64,000 bases of DNA from Sphingomonas hankookensis (GCF_028551275.1 NZ_CP117027.1:1-64000), one strand, 5' to 3'. Positions 1 through 9,035 are shown, counted from the stretch's first letter. Program-made: numbers and translations. Notes: generated from the sequence alone by a model not told the origin.

Positions 1-1
1 G

Positions 2-2125
2 ACGCAAGGGGCGGTGCGGCTCGAGCAGGCGTACCTTGCCACGGTCGAGGCGGGGAAGGGGCAGTCCGCTCCGATCGTGCCGCCGGTCGATGCCGCGATC
101 CGGGTGCAGGAGGCGGCACGCGCGCTGGGGCTGCATCGGCTCAATCCGGGTCAGGAGAATGCGGCCGTGCTGATGCTGTCCTCGTCCGACCGGGTGGTGA
201 ACGTGCAGGGCGGGTCGGGACGCGGCAAGTCCACCGCCATGGCGCCGGTGACGGCGGTAGCGAAGGCGGAGGGCCGGGCGGTGATCGGCTTGGCCATCGC
301 CAGCGTGAAGGCGAGTGAGTTCGGGCGCGACACCGGCGCCGACGTGAGTACCGTCGCCCGCTTTCTGGCGCGTCATGCCCGCGTGATCGACGGCACGGCC
401 CGACCGGAACAGGTCGCGCGCGTGAAAGCGGAGCTGTCGGGTGCGATCGTCATGGTCGAGGAGGCCGGACAGCTCGGGACGCACGACATGGAGCGGATCG
501 TGCGGCTCGCCAACATGACGGGCGTCGCGCGTGTCGTGCAGACCGGCGACACCCGCCAGCTGACCGCGATCGCGGCCGGCAAGCCGTTCGAGGCGAGCCA
601 GCAGGCTGGTGTCGCCACGGCCCACATCACCGAGAACCTGCGGTCCCGGTCCGATCAGATGAAGGCGGTCACCGCCGCACTCGATCGCGGCGACGTGTCG
701 GGCACGTTCGAGATACTTAAGCCCGCCACGACCGAGGTGCCGGGGAACGTGGTGGCGACGACGGCCGCGGCGCACTGGGCAGCGCTGCCGCAAGATCAGC
801 GCGACGCCACCCTCCTGCTGACCGCCGGCCGCGCCATGCGCAGCGAGGCCAACCATGCGGTGCAGGCCGAGCTGAAGGCGAGCGGCGAGATCGCCGCCAC
901 GGGGACGTCGTTCACCGTGCTCGACCGGGTCAACGCCACCAGGGAGGGCGCGCGACTGATGCGCGCCTACCGGCCCGGCCATGAGGTAGAGGTCCGCACC
1001 AACCTGCCCAGCCAGGGCCTGGTTCGCGGCGACCGTGGTGTCGTGACCGGCGTCGAGGGCGACCGGGTGCGGCTCGGCATGGCGGACGGGACCGAGAAGC
1101 TGTTCCGGCCCGGCCGATTGGCCAAAAATCTCGACCGCGATGCGGTGTCGATCTTCGCATTGAAGCAGGTCGAACTGCACGTCGGTGACCGTATCCGCTG
1201 GAGCGACAACGATCGGACCCGCGGGCTCGACAACGGTGCGATGGCGCGGGTCGAGGAGGTGGGACGGGGCAGGCTGGTCGTATCCTCGCTGATCGACGGC
1301 ACCGTGCACGAGATCGGGTCGGGCGATCGCATGGCCGAGCGACTGGACCTCGCCTACGCGATCAACGTCCATGTCGCACAGGGGGTCACCACCGAGCATG
1401 GCATCGTGGCGATGCGCTCATCGGAGCGAAAGCTGCTGACCGAACGGTCGTTCCTGGTCGCGCTCACCCGCGTGGCGGACAAGGTGGCGCTGGTAGTCGA
1501 CGACGGGCGGAAGGTCGAACGGCACGTCACCCGCAACACGGGCGACAAGACTTCGGCGCTCGATGTGGTCGAGCGTGGTCAGGCAACCGACGCCATCCGG
1601 CTGCCGGATGCGGGCTCCCCGCTCGACCGGGCGCTGGAGCGTTACGCCCGGTTGTTCCTGGCGGCCGAGCGGATGCGCGAGGACGGGCAGGAGCTCTCCC
1701 CGTCCCAGCTGCGCGAGCTGGACGCAGCCTCGGCAGCGCTCGACCGGGTCCGGCCCTACGCGGCCGAGGATTTGCGGATCGTGCTGGACCGCAGCGCCGA
1801 CCCGGTACGCGGTCTGGAGCAGATTGCTCCGGGAGAGTTGCGGCAGGTCTGGGCGGAAGAGGGGCAGGTGCGTAGCGATCCTCGCGCCTATGTCGACCGG
1901 TTCGTGGTCGACTGGCGCTCGGCGTCGGGCGACCGGGGTGCGGCCGAAACGCCGCAGATCGAAGACCGGGCCGAGCGTCGCCTCGAGCGGCTCGAGGACC
2001 GTATGGCGCGGCAGCCCGCACTGGAGAAGGCGCTCGACGCCCGCATTCCCGAGCGGCAGCTGCGCCTCGACGGCCCCGGCATGGGTGGCGGTGGCCGTGA
2101 ACGGGACTACGGTATGGAGATGTAA
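2..2125 (+). CDS. MobF-type conjugative relaxase, C-terminal helicase part (5' end outside window)
   Basis: This is the C-terminal, RecD-like helicase half of a TrwC/TraA (MobF) relaxase, the enzyme that nicks and unwinds plasmid DNA for conjugation. A Walker A motif (GGSGRGKST) sits about 65 residues into the visible part, and a Walker B-like stretch (VMVEEAGQ) about 150 residues in. Helicase motifs continue to roughly residue 500 (AINVHVAQGVTTEHG, then FLVALTR), followed by an Arg/Glu-rich tail. The frame is open to the window edge, so the GTG at 14 is not the true start. The N-terminal relaxase domain with its catalytic tyrosines must lie upstream. The family call is firm; the exact relaxase name is not. 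Confidence 0.85.
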   Translation, partial: TQGAVRLEQAYLATVEAGKGQSAPIVPPVDAAIRVQEAARALGLHRLNPGQENAAVLMLSSSDRVVNVQGGSGRGKSTAMAPVTAVAKAEGRAVIGLAIASVKASEFGRDTGADVSTVARFLARHARVIDGTARPEQVARVKAELSGAIVMVEEAGQLGTHDMERIVRLANMTGVARVVQTGDTRQLTAIAAGKPFEASQQAGVATAHITENLRSRSDQMKAVTAALDRGDVSGTFEILKPATTEVPGNVVATTAAAHWAALPQDQRDATLLLTAGRAMRSEANHAVQAELKASGEIAATGTSFTVLDRVNATREGARLMRAYRPGHEVEVRTNLPSQGLVRGDRGVVTGVEGDRVRLGMADGTEKLFRPGRLAKNLDRDAVSIFALKQVELHVGDRIRWSDNDRTRGLDNGAMARVEEVGRGRLVVSSLIDGTVHEIGSGDRMAERLDLAYAINVHVAQGVTTEHGIVAMRSSERKLLTERSFLVALTRVADKVALVVDDGRKVERHVTRNTGDKTSALDVVERGQATDAIRLPDAGSPLDRALERYARLFLAAERMREDGQELSPSQLRELDAASAALDRVRPYAAEDLRIVLDRSADPVRGLEQIAPGELRQVWAEEGQVRSDPRAYVDRFVVDWRSASGDRGAAETPQIEDRAERRLERLEDRMARQPALEKALDARIPERQLRLDGPGMGGGGRERDYGMEM

Positions 2126-2175
2126 GCCGAGGTGGCAAGTTGTGTATCGCGCGTGTCCCGTTTGCCGGGTTTCAC

Positions 2176-2355
2176 TCAGTCTTCCGCAGCTTCCGCCCTG
2201 TCGAGTGCGACAAGGCGCGCATACTCTTCGACCGGCACGATGGCGATCATGGGCGATCCGTCGCGTTCGACCGCGATCGCGCCTTCAGCTGCAAGCGCAA
2301 GGCATTCACGGACCTCGGCGGGTGTGTGGGGAAAGGGGACCGTACGCATGGTCAT
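2176..2355 (-). CDS. Phd/YefM-type antitoxin, apparently orphan
   Basis: This short 59-residue gene begins ATG at 2355 (MTMRTVPFPHTPAEV) and ends TGA at 2176. The pattern, an N-terminal helix region followed by AIAVERDGSPMIAIVPVEEYARL, is typical of Phd/YefM antitoxins, where an upstream arm binds DNA and a strand-helix element carries the 'V(P/L)(V/S)xEEY' motif. A purine-rich stretch (GGGGTGAT) precedes the start. The matching toxin gene should follow downstream on the minus strand, but the relaxase gene ends only about 50 bp away on the opposite strand, so no toxin is present. An inverted GTGTCAC/GTGACAC pair at 2446-2452 and 2465-2471 could be its operator. Confidence 0.6.
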   Translation of the reverse strand: MTMRTVPFPHTPAEVRECLALAAEGAIAVERDGSPMIAIVPVEEYARLVALDRAEAAED

Positions 2356-2568
2356 GTCATATCACCCCGCGGGAACCGCAACTAGGGCTGCGCTACGTCG
2401 AGCGCCGGTCAATGCGTGGCATTGGCTCTCGACTTAGGATTGCAGGTGTCACAACCGAGCGGTGGTGACACTCAGGGCCGCCCTCGGCGCCAAGGAGAAA
2501 GGTATGACGTGACTCCCGTTTTTTCATCCACCTGGAGCTAGGGACCGGCCCTTGAAGGGACGGACGGA

Positions 2569-2835
2569 ATGAAGCGGAAGCAGTTTTCGGAAGAGCAGAT
2601 CATCGGCATCCTGAAGGAAGCCGAGGCGGGTGCGGTGGTGACGGAGCTATGCCGCAGGCACGCGATGTCGAGCGCGACCTACTATGCGTGGAAGGCGAAG
2701 TTCGGTGGCCTGGAGGTGTCCGACGCAAAGCGCCTGCGGTCGCTCGAAGAGGAGAACGCCCGGCTCAAACGGCTACTGGTGGACACGATGCTCGACAACG
2801 CGGGGTTGAAAGACCTGCTGTCAAAAAAGTGGTGA
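2569..2835 (+). CDS. IS3-family transposase OrfA
   Basis: This 88-residue DNA-binding subunit has an N-terminal helix-turn-helix (KRKQFSEEQIIGILKEAEAG...CRRHAMSSATYYAWKAKFGG) and a C-terminal leucine-zipper-like coiled coil (LRSLEEENARLKRLLVDTML). Near its 3' end lies the canonical slippery heptamer A AAA AAG at 2823-2829. A -1 shift there gives ...VVTPAAKRQ and fuses OrfA to OrfB, the usual way IS3 elements make active transposase. OrfA itself is intact, but the fusion product cannot be completed because OrfB is interrupted. Confidence 0.93.
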   Translation: MKRKQFSEEQIIGILKEAEAGAVVTELCRRHAMSSATYYAWKAKFGGLEVSDAKRLRSLEEENARLKRLLVDTMLDNAGLKDLLSKKW

Positions 2836-3590
2836 CGCCCGCCGCGAAGCGGCAAGCGGTCGCGCATCTCCAGGCGACGTTTGGGATGAGCGAGCGGCGG
2901 GCGTGCACGGTCGTTGGGGCAGACCGCACGAGCATGCGGTATCGTTCGTGCCGGGCGGATGATGGCGACCTGCGGTCGCGGCTGTGCGAGCTAGCGCAGC
3001 AGCGCCGGCGGTTTGGCTATCGACGGCTGCACATCCTGCTGCGCCGGGACGGCATCGCGATCAACCGCAAGAAGACCCAGCGGCTCTACCGTGAGGAGGG
3101 TCTGACGGTTAGGCGCCGGAAGGGGCGAAGGCGCGCCGTGGGCGCGCGGGCGCCTACACCGGTGCTGGCACTCCCCAACCAGCGGTGGAGCCTGGACTTC
3201 GTCCACGACCAGCTCGTCACCGGCCGACGGTTCCGCGTGCTCAACATCGTCGACGACGTGACGCGCGAATGCCTCCGGGCGGTGGTGGACACCTCGATCT
3301 CGGGCAGGCGGGTCGTGCGCGAGCTGGCCGATCTGATCGTCGAGCGCGGCAGGCCGAAGATGATCGTCAGCGACAACGTCCTAGGTCGGGAAGCAGCGGC
3401 GGCAAACGGCCAGCAGGTCTCATTGCGCCAATCACGATCAGCGCTGATGTTATTCTGATCCAGATGGCTTCCATCGTCAAGGAAAGCGCTCTCGGCCATA
3501 GCAAACACAGGATCCAGCGGCCGCTTCGGTCGTGGTCCTCACCGTCCTTAAAATGAGATGCGGGTGCCGGATGGAAGGCCCGAACATTAT

Positions 3591-4883
3591 CTACAGGGTC
3601 GCAGAAGCGCCCTCACGGCTCCACAGAGAGGGGTCCTTCCATCTGGTGTCCGCCCGTTCGACGAACGGACGGTACTCGGTTCCCGTCTTGATGACGGCAT
3701 GCGCGACGCGCGCCATCTTGGCGGTGAGTGCGGTCATCGCCTTGCGGCGGCGATCAGGATCGTTGCTGTGTCCGGCTACATAGCGCCCCAGCTTGTCACG
3801 GAAGCTGTTGTCGCGCTGTCGGATGGCAACCTGGGTGGCCATCCAGAAGGTCCGGCGCAGCCTGGCGTTGCCGTACTTCGAGAGCTTGGTCCGGCCGCGG
3901 AAAGTGCCCGACTGGCAAGTGGCGAGATCAAGCCCGCAGAACTTGAGGAACTGGCGGTGATGGCCGAACCGGCGCAGATCGCCGGCTTCGGCGAGGATAG
4001 TCAGCGCGTTGATAGGTCCGATCCCTGGGATCATGCGCAGCAGCTGGTAGTCGCGGTTCTCGGCCAGCATAGCATGCGCGGTCCGTTCAATCTCGTCGCG
4101 TTGCCGGATCAAGCTGCGCGCCTGCGCGATGACCATGCGGAACATGGCGATCGATATGGAATCCTCCTCGACCGGGAGCGCTATGGAGGCGCTAGCGGCC
4201 GCATAGATATCGTTGAGCAGTCGAGCCTTGGACACCTTGCGACCAACCAAGTCCCAAGCCTCGCGAGTGAATGCCTCCTGGCCAAGCGCGGTCATGCTGG
4301 CCGGGGTGGGGAACCGCTCAAGCAAGGCGAGGAACCAGTCGGAGCGGCTATTGCCGGCGAAGCGTTCGATCTCCGGAAAATAGAGCGGCAGATAGTGCGT
4401 CAGGAGGCGATGCCAGGTCTGGGTCTTGGCCTTGGAGATCGCCTCGTGCGTCTTCGACATCTCCTGCAGATCATTGATGCCGGCGGCAAGCGGATCGACG
4501 TAGCGCTGGGTCGCGCCGATCCGGAGCATGTGCAGGATCACCTGCGCATCCTTGCTATCGTTCTTGTCCCAACCATTGTGCAGCGCCTCTCGGGTCCGGG
4601 CCAGTGCGACGGAAGAAATCAGGCGCAACTCGAAGCCCGCAGCGAGCAGACGGTGCGCCAGGGTGCGGTGGTAGTTGCCGGTAGCCTCGAAGCCGACGAT
4701 GATCGGGCGCCCGATATCGCCAAGATCGGTTGCGAGGCGATCATAGTCTGCCTTGGTCGCCATCACCGTCATCCGCCGTCGGCGCCCGCCTTCGGGGCGC
4801 TCGATCAACACCTCCTGGCGATGCTTGGACATATCGATGGCTACCAGCACGGCGTCGGCGGGAGTAAATGTGCGCTTGGTCAT
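3591..4883 (-). CDS. IS110-family transposase
   Basis: This 430-residue DEDD recombinase has the two family domains. The N-terminal RuvC-like domain shows [14 protein letters not shown] with the first Asp, [10 protein letters not shown] with Glu, and NDSKDAQV with Asp residues. The C-terminal Transposase_20 domain shows [22 protein letters not shown] and the Ser-containing stretch [15 protein letters not shown]. The start is taken at ATG 4883, which has GGAG upstream. Longer in-frame extensions run through the IS end and are unlikely. IS110 enzymes excise and insert a circular intermediate guided by a bridge RNA encoded in the element's non-coding end. Confidence 0.93.
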   Translation of the reverse strand: MTKRTFTPADAVLVAIDMSKHRQEVLIERPEGGRRRRMTVMATKADYDRLATDLGDIGRPIIVGFEATGNYHRTLAHRLLAAGFELRLISSVALARTREALHNGWDKNDSKDAQVILHMLRIGATQRYVDPLAAGINDLQEMSKTHEAISKAKTQTWHRLLTHYLPLYFPEIERFAGNSRSDWFLALLERFPTPASMTALGQEAFTREAWDLVGRKVSKARLLNDIYAAASASIALPVEEDSISIAMFRMVIAQARSLIRQRDEIERTAHAMLAENRDYQLLRMIPGIGPINALTILAEAGDLRRFGHHRQFLKFCGLDLATCQSGTFRGRTKLSKYGNARLRRTFWMATQVAIRQRDNSFRDKLGRYVAGHSNDPDRRRKAMTALTAKMARVAHAVIKTGTEYRPFVERADTRWKDPSLWSREGASATL

Positions 4884-5034
4884 GGTCGGTCCGTCTCCAA
4901 AGTGTTGAGTCGACAACTTCACTCTAGAGACCCGCTGGCCGGTCATGACCGCCTTGATGAAGCCGGCGGGCGCTACGCGCCCTTGTCTCCATCAAGGCGA
5001 CGCGGCCCTTCGAGAGGCCGCTTCCCAATGTGCT
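4884..5034 (-). ncRNA. Candidate IS110 bridge RNA region
   Basis: The segment between the IS end and the transposase start is rich in inverted repeats. One is a 10-bp perfect stem (4950-4959 with 4990-4999) enclosing a 6-bp hairpin with a TAC loop (4968-4973 with 4977-4982). A second is a 6-bp stem (5002-5007 with 5016-5021), and a palindrome GGTCATGACC lies at 4941-4950. In IS110-group elements the bridge RNA lies between the left end and the recombinase gene (family knowledge). The 7-mer CGACAAC at 4911-4917 equals the target sequence just left of the insertion point (3371-3377), which could reflect a target-guide. A chance match is possible, and in the IS1111 group the RNA would lie in the other flank instead. 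Confidence 0.4.
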
Positions 5035-5517
5035 ACGGGACTGAACTGACGTCGAACGCGGTGTTCGCCTGGTCGGGAGATGTCGGCATTGAGTGGCATT
5101 ACATCGCGCCTGGCAAGCCGACGCAGAATGGTTTTGTCGAAAGCTTCAACGGTCGCATGCGCGACGAGCTGCTCAACGAGACGCTGTTCTTCACCATCGG
5201 CCAGGCCCGCTCGATTCTGGCGCGCTGGGTCGACGACTACAATACCGAGCGGCCGCACTCGTCGCTCGGCTACGCCACTCCGGCAGCCTTCGCTGCCGGG
5301 CTCGAACAGCAACGGGCGGGGTTAACCCCACCCGTTGCTTCACCTGCGCTTATGCGCGAAAACCACGGTCGGTCTCTGGTTGCCGCTGGATGAAAGACCG
5401 GGGTCACGTCAGGTAGACCTTTTTACCTCGGCTTGCCGCGTCGGGCGGTGTCAAAACCGTCCGTGGCTGTTGAAAAAAGCGCCACTGGCAGTTGGGTTCG
5501 GCTGAGGACAGACCAGA

Positions 5518-6444
5518 TTATGAAATGAGGAAGGCGGCAAGCGACGCGGGATCCGTGACGCAGTGCCCGCCATAGAGCGGATGCCACTCGGTCGTGATCC
5601 CTCGCGCTCGCGCGCTGTCGACCAGTCGCTGCGACCCCTCGAAATTACCATAGGCATCGTACAGGCCGTTTGAGAGATAGAGCGCCGGGTAGTTCGGGCC
5701 TGCCCGCTCGATGAGGGCCAGCGGTGAGATGCGTTGCCATTCTGCATCGTTCGCCGCGTACTTCCGCGCCAGCATCCAAACCCCGAAGATCATTTTGGGA
5801 TCGGCGCCCGTTCGCTTTGCCGTCGTACGGATTTCGGCGAACGATGCGAAGGGTGATACCGTGTAAACGCCAGGGCAAAGCGCCGCGACCTTGGCGAAGC
5901 GCGATGGATACGACAGGCCCGCGATCAGGACGTTAAGGCCGCCCATCGACTCCCCCATTAGGAGGCTACGGCGCGGGCGACCGGTCTTCGTTTCGATCGC
6001 GGGCAGGCGACGCATCATGTCGTCGAGCAACCCGCTATCGGCCTTCTCACCCTTGGGAGTCAGCAGCCAAGTCGGGCCATAGGACAGTTCGACAACGGTG
6101 GGCGGCAACGCGGTGCTGCGCTGCCATTCGGCCTGCACCATGGCGGTGAGGTAGGTGTCGTCGTTCCAGATACGCTCGTCGAGGTTGCGACCATGCAGAT
6201 GGTAGAGAACATCGCCGTTCGTCCCGCGCCGGTCGCGGTAGATGCAGTAGCGAAGCGGCCCATCGCTGCCGCAGCTTTGCGCAGCAGGACGGAACACGAC
6301 GACCTGATTCCCGCGTCGCTGGGTCACCTGACCCCAGGCATAATAGAACACCGCTACGACCAATGCACCGATCAGCCAGTATCGGTTCGGGCGTCGGGCG
6401 GCGAAAGTGGCCACGCGGCGGAGCTTGAGGCTGTGGTCCGACAT
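5518..6444 (-). CDS. Membrane-anchored alpha/beta-hydrolase esterase
   Basis: This 308-residue protein of the esterase D/mycolyltransferase-like group (PF00756 type) starts at MSDHSLKL (ATG 6444). An N-terminal signal anchor (YWLIGALVVAVFYYAW) is followed by a hydrolase domain. The domain has an oxyanion-region LHGRN, the nucleophile elbow GESMGG, an Asp in NGLYDAYGN and a terminal His in YGGHCV, so a complete Ser-Asp-His triad is plausible. It probably acts in the periplasm facing the membrane. It starts 4 bp after the preceding membrane-protein gene, so the two form an operon. The substrate is unknown. Confidence 0.75.
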   Translation of the reverse strand: MSDHSLKLRRVATFAARRPNRYWLIGALVVAVFYYAWGQVTQRRGNQVVVFRPAAQSCGSDGPLRYCIYRDRRGTNGDVLYHLHGRNLDERIWNDDTYLTAMVQAEWQRSTALPPTVVELSYGPTWLLTPKGEKADSGLLDDMMRRLPAIETKTGRPRRSLLMGESMGGLNVLIAGLSYPSRFAKVAALCPGVYTVSPFASFAEIRTTAKRTGADPKMIFGVWMLARKYAANDAEWQRISPLALIERAGPNYPALYLSNGLYDAYGNFEGSQRLVDSARARGITTEWHPLYGGHCVTDPASLAAFLIS

Positions 6445-6448
6445 TGGA

Positions 6449-7340
6449 TCAGGCCAGCGCGACGAAAAGGTCGAGATCGGACGGCGATCGATCTGCCAGA
6501 TCTTCTGTACGCCCACCCATCGGAACGCTCCCGCCTGTCAGCTTCGGCAACGCGAAGAGGCTCACCACGTAGCCGATGATCGCGCTGCCGCCGTAGCCGA
6601 CGACCGGGGTCGGATAATTGCCGAGCGCCGCAGCGACGATCGCGGCAAACCAAGCCACGCCGAACGCGGCGTACACTGTTCGATTGTCAGGATCGCGGCT
6701 GAAACCGACAATCCCCGGAACAAGCATCAGTGCCGCCCCGCCCCATACCGCGAGGCCGGCACCCGTGTGGACGTCAAACGAGGAATAGAGGATCTGGTCG
6801 ACATAGGGCGCAGCCGGCAGTGTGTCGGCACGCATCAGCGTTGCAGCGAACCCGACTACGCCGGCTGCAAATGCAATGACGGTGTGTCGATCGCGGCGGG
6901 TGACGGTAAGGATGGCGACGCATAGCGCGAGCATTCCGGCCATCGCCCTGTCGGGCTGAAGCGCCATCGCGGCTGCGGCGATGACGATACCTGTCGTAGC
7001 GCTCGCGCTGCGGGTGCGGGCGAAAGCGACGAGCAGCACCGGCAGCAGGATCAGGCTCGGTTGGACCGCCAGACCAGCAAGGTTCACCCAGCGCGCCGCG
7101 CCGTTGACTTCGGCACCAAGCAGCGCGGTCGCGAGCAATGCGCCTGCCATCGTGACGATCGCGGCGTCGGCCCGGCGGCAGCCTGCCGTCGCCACGTGAC
7201 CGACCATCCCCAGCATCGAAAGGCCGATCCCCAATGCTCCGATGTTGATCCCGAGATAGCGCAGCGGTGCGCCGGCGATCACCATATAGACGATCCCCAG
7301 CAAGGCTGCGCCGATTGCGCATAGGACGCCGAGAGCTGAG
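6449..7340 (-). pseudogene. Polytopic membrane protein, SEDS (FtsW/RodA)-like, 5'-truncated by IS
   Basis: The frame stays open into the inverted repeat of the IS at 7342, so the true N-terminus has been removed. About 8 hydrophobic segments are visible. The stretch GAEVNGAARWVNLAGLAVQPS resembles the FtsW/RodA signature (kGAxRWixlgxxxxQPSE), though the Glu after QPS is replaced by Leu, and LQPDRAM sits where SEDS proteins have PDxGT. It lacks the leading transmembrane helices of a full SEDS protein. A divergent SEDS relative is my best guess; another membrane family is possible. It is cotranscribed with the esterase downstream. Confidence 0.5.
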
Positions 7341-7412
7341 CTGGCCCCTGTTTTGACCGGACGGATTTGAGCCTAAGAAGGAGGCTTGGGGCTATCCCCT
7401 GAGCATAGGCTT

Positions 7413-7790
7413 ATGTCCGTGTCCGAGATCATCACCGATGGCGGTCGTCGCCGTCACTGGGGTGCGCCTGAGAAGCTGAGGATCGTCGAGGAGACGCTCG
7501 ATGGTCGCGAGAGCATCTCGGTCGTGGCGCGCCGCAACGGCGTGGCACCGAACCTGCTGTATCGCTGGCGGCGGCTGATGCTGGAAGGCGGGAGCGTCGC
7601 GATCGCCGGCGACGATGACGTGACCAGCAATCGTCAGGTCCGCGAGATGGAGACCCGCATCCGCGAACTGGAGCGCCAGCTCGGCCGCAAGACGCTGGAG
7701 GCCGAGATACTGAAGGAGGCGCTGGAGCGCTCGCGCCCAAAAAAAGCGAGCTTGCTCATGCACTCGCCGCTGCCGGAGACTATCCGGTGA
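7413..7790 (+). CDS. IS3-family (IS2-like) transposase OrfA
   Basis: The start is at ATG 7413 (MSVSEIITDGGRRRHW). The HTH_Tnp_1 region is visible (EKLRIVEETLDGRESISVVARRNGVAPNLLYRWRRL), then a coiled coil (RELERQLGRKTLEAEILKEAL). A run of seven A at 7739-7745 lies near the end. Slipping -1 there gives KKSELAHALAAAGDYPVSL, which runs straight into OrfB, so the active product is an OrfAB fusion. Without slipping, translation ends at the TGA at 7788-7790, overlapping the OrfB start. Confidence 0.9.
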   Translation: MSVSEIITDGGRRRHWGAPEKLRIVEETLDGRESISVVARRNGVAPNLLYRWRRLMLEGGSVAIAGDDDVTSNRQVREMETRIRELERQLGRKTLEAEILKEALERSRPKKASLLMHSPLPETIR

Positions 7791-8620
7791 GCCTGGTCGC
7801 CAGCATGCTCGGTGTCGGGCGCTCGACGGTGTACGACCGCCTGACCGGTCGCACCCGGACCCGCGGTCCGTATGCCAAGGCCGACGACGCGGATCTGCTG
7901 CCCCGTATCCGCCAGATCGCCGCGCAGCGGCCGACATACGGCTACCGCCGCATCGCGGCGGTCCTCAATCGACAGCTCCGCGCCGAAGGGCTGGCGCCGG
8001 CCAACCATAAACGGGTCTATCGCATCATGGCGGCCGATCGACTGCTGTTGGCGCGGCGCTATACCGAGCGGTCCGACTATGGCCATGACGGCGTGGTCGT
8101 GGCGATCCGCTCGAACCTGCGTTGGTGCTCGGACGGCTTCGAGTTCACCTGCTGGAACGGCGAGATCGTGCGCGGCGCCTTCATCATCGATGCCCATGAC
8201 CGCGAGATCATTGCCTGGGTGGCCATCGCGAACGCCGGTATCAGCGGCTCGCATGTGCGCGACATCATGCTGGAAGCCGTCGAAGCCCGCTTCGGCGGCA
8301 TGCGAGCGACAACGCCGGTCGAGATGCTGTCGGATAACGGCTCAGCCTACACCGCCCGCGAGACCCGGACCTTCACCCGGCAGCTGGGGCTAAAACCCTG
8401 CTTCACGCCTGTCCGCAGCCCGCAATCCAACGGCATCTCGGAGGCTTTCGTGCACACTCTCAAACGCGACTACGTCCGCGTCTCACCGTTGCCCGATGCG
8501 CCTACCGCGTTGACATCGCTTGCCGGTTGGATCGAGGACTACAACGACAACCACCCCCACTCGGGACTCAAAATGCATTCCCCACGCGAATATCGCGCAA
8601 TGGTTTCAGCAACCGCTTGA
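7787..8620 (+). CDS. IS3-family (IS2-like) transposase OrfB
   Basis: This DDE integrase region of 277 residues begins at a GTG that overlaps the OrfA stop (GTGA). HTH_21 (PTYGYRRIAAVLNRQL) leads the rve catalytic core. Catalytic residues are in AFIIDAHDREI (Asp), MLSDNGSAYT (Asp) and SPQSNGISEAFVHTLKRDY (Glu), with the usual C-terminal HPHSGLKMHSPREY. All three acidic residues are present, so the element could still be active. Confidence 0.92.
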   Translation: MSLVASMLGVGRSTVYDRLTGRTRTRGPYAKADDADLLPRIRQIAAQRPTYGYRRIAAVLNRQLRAEGLAPANHKRVYRIMAADRLLLARRYTERSDYGHDGVVVAIRSNLRWCSDGFEFTCWNGEIVRGAFIIDAHDREIIAWVAIANAGISGSHVRDIMLEAVEARFGGMRATTPVEMLSDNGSAYTARETRTFTRQLGLKPCFTPVRSPQSNGISEAFVHTLKRDYVRVSPLPDAPTALTSLAGWIEDYNDNHPHSGLKMHSPREYRAMVSATA

Positions 8621-8645
8621 ACCCGTCCGGTCAAACGGGGGCCAG

Positions 8646-8825
8646 ATCAGGGCCGTACGTGCCCGGGGGCATTTCCCCAGCGACGAGGCGGCCACCAAGC
8701 TGCTCTACCTGATCTTGAACCGCTCGGAGAAAGAGTGGAGAATGCCGCCACGTGAGTGGACCATGGCCAAGGCCCAGTTCGCCGTCATCTTCGGCGAACG
8801 CTTCATCCGAGCCATGGCGGCGTAA
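8646..8825 (+). pseudogene. IS256-family (Mutator) transposase, C-terminal remnant
   Basis: The sequence begins immediately at the IS end with IRAVRARGHFPSDEAATKLL and continues with WTMAKAQFAVIFGERF before TAA. This is the terminal 60 residues or so of an IS256/Mutator transposase; the catalytic domain is absent. Its 5' boundary coincides with the right end of the IS2-like element. Confidence 0.82.
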
Positions 8826-8860
8826 TGTTCATCCGCCCGCCCGCACACGAAATTCCTGAC

Positions 8861-9010
8861 AGTCCCTTCGAAGCCGTCGAATATGCCACGCTCGAATGGG
8901 TCGACTGGTTCAACCATCGTCGCCTGCTGGAGCCCATCGGCAACATCCCGCCTGCCGAAGCCGAAGAGCAATATTATGCTGCCGCGGAGAACCTCGATAT
9001 GGCAGCGTAA
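8861..9010 (+). pseudogene. IS3-family OrfB, C-terminal remnant
   Basis: The residues SPFEAVEYATLEWVDWFNHRRLLEPIGNIPPAEAEEQYY form the end of an IS3-family integrase: the helix after the catalytic Glu and the 'WfNhrRlh..ig..pPaeaE' tail. No upstream catalytic part is present. It comes from a third IS3 element different from the two intact ones nearby. Confidence 0.8.
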
Positions 9011-9035
9011 CTCACAACCCACGGCCTCCGGCAAA

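Larger units (their letters stand above)
3378..5036 (-). mobile_element. IS110-family insertion sequence inside the IS3 OrfB
   Basis: The 1659-bp insertion is bounded by the exact break in the host OrfB. The bases ACG occur at both junctions (3376-3378 and 5035-5037), so the edge is ambiguous by up to three bases. There are no terminal inverted repeats of the IS3 type and no clear target duplication beyond this, as expected for IS110 elements. The transposase reads on the minus strand (4883-3591). Non-coding flanks of about 213 bp (3378-3590) and 153 bp (4884-5036) remain on either side. Confidence 0.9.
2829..5393 (+). pseudogene. IS3-family transposase OrfB, interrupted by IS110 insertion
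   Basis: This is an rve-type DDE integrase. The first part (2829-3377) carries the HTH_21 region (RRFGYRRLHILL), the first catalytic Asp (WSLDFVHDQ) and stops exactly at the second Asp motif (MIVSDN). The second part resumes at 5037 with [15 protein letters not shown], the glutamate motif ([14 protein letters not shown]) and a normal C-terminus (ERPHSSLGY). Joining base 3377 to 5037 restores the frame with no lost base, so the insertion was clean and recent enough that the halves have not drifted. Confidence 0.92.
2505..5411 (+). mobile_element. IS3-family insertion sequence (split by an IS110-family element)
   Basis: The terminal inverted repeats are directly visible. The left end begins TGACGTGACTCCCG at 2505, and the right end, read in reverse complement from 5411, begins TGACGTGACCCCGG. 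Both continue to TTTCATCCA. A 4-bp direct repeat GGTA flanks the element (2501-2504 and 5412-5415), as in the IS407-like IS3 members. Without the 1.66-kb IS110 insertion the element would be about 1.25 kb, normal for IS3. It encodes OrfA and an OrfB joined by programmed -1 frameshifting, and OrfB is split. Confidence 0.93.
7342..8644 (+). mobile_element. IS3-family (IS2-like) insertion sequence, intact
   Basis: The 1.3-kb element has imperfect terminal repeats. The left end is TGGCCCCTGTTTTGACCGGA and the right end in reverse complement is TGGCCCCCGTTTGACCGGAC. Inside are overlapping OrfA and OrfB genes with a slippery A-run. No target duplication flanks it. The left flank is inside a membrane-protein gene, while the right flank is the middle of an IS256 transposase, so the element marks a rearrangement junction, probably from recombination between two copies. 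Confidence 0.88.
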
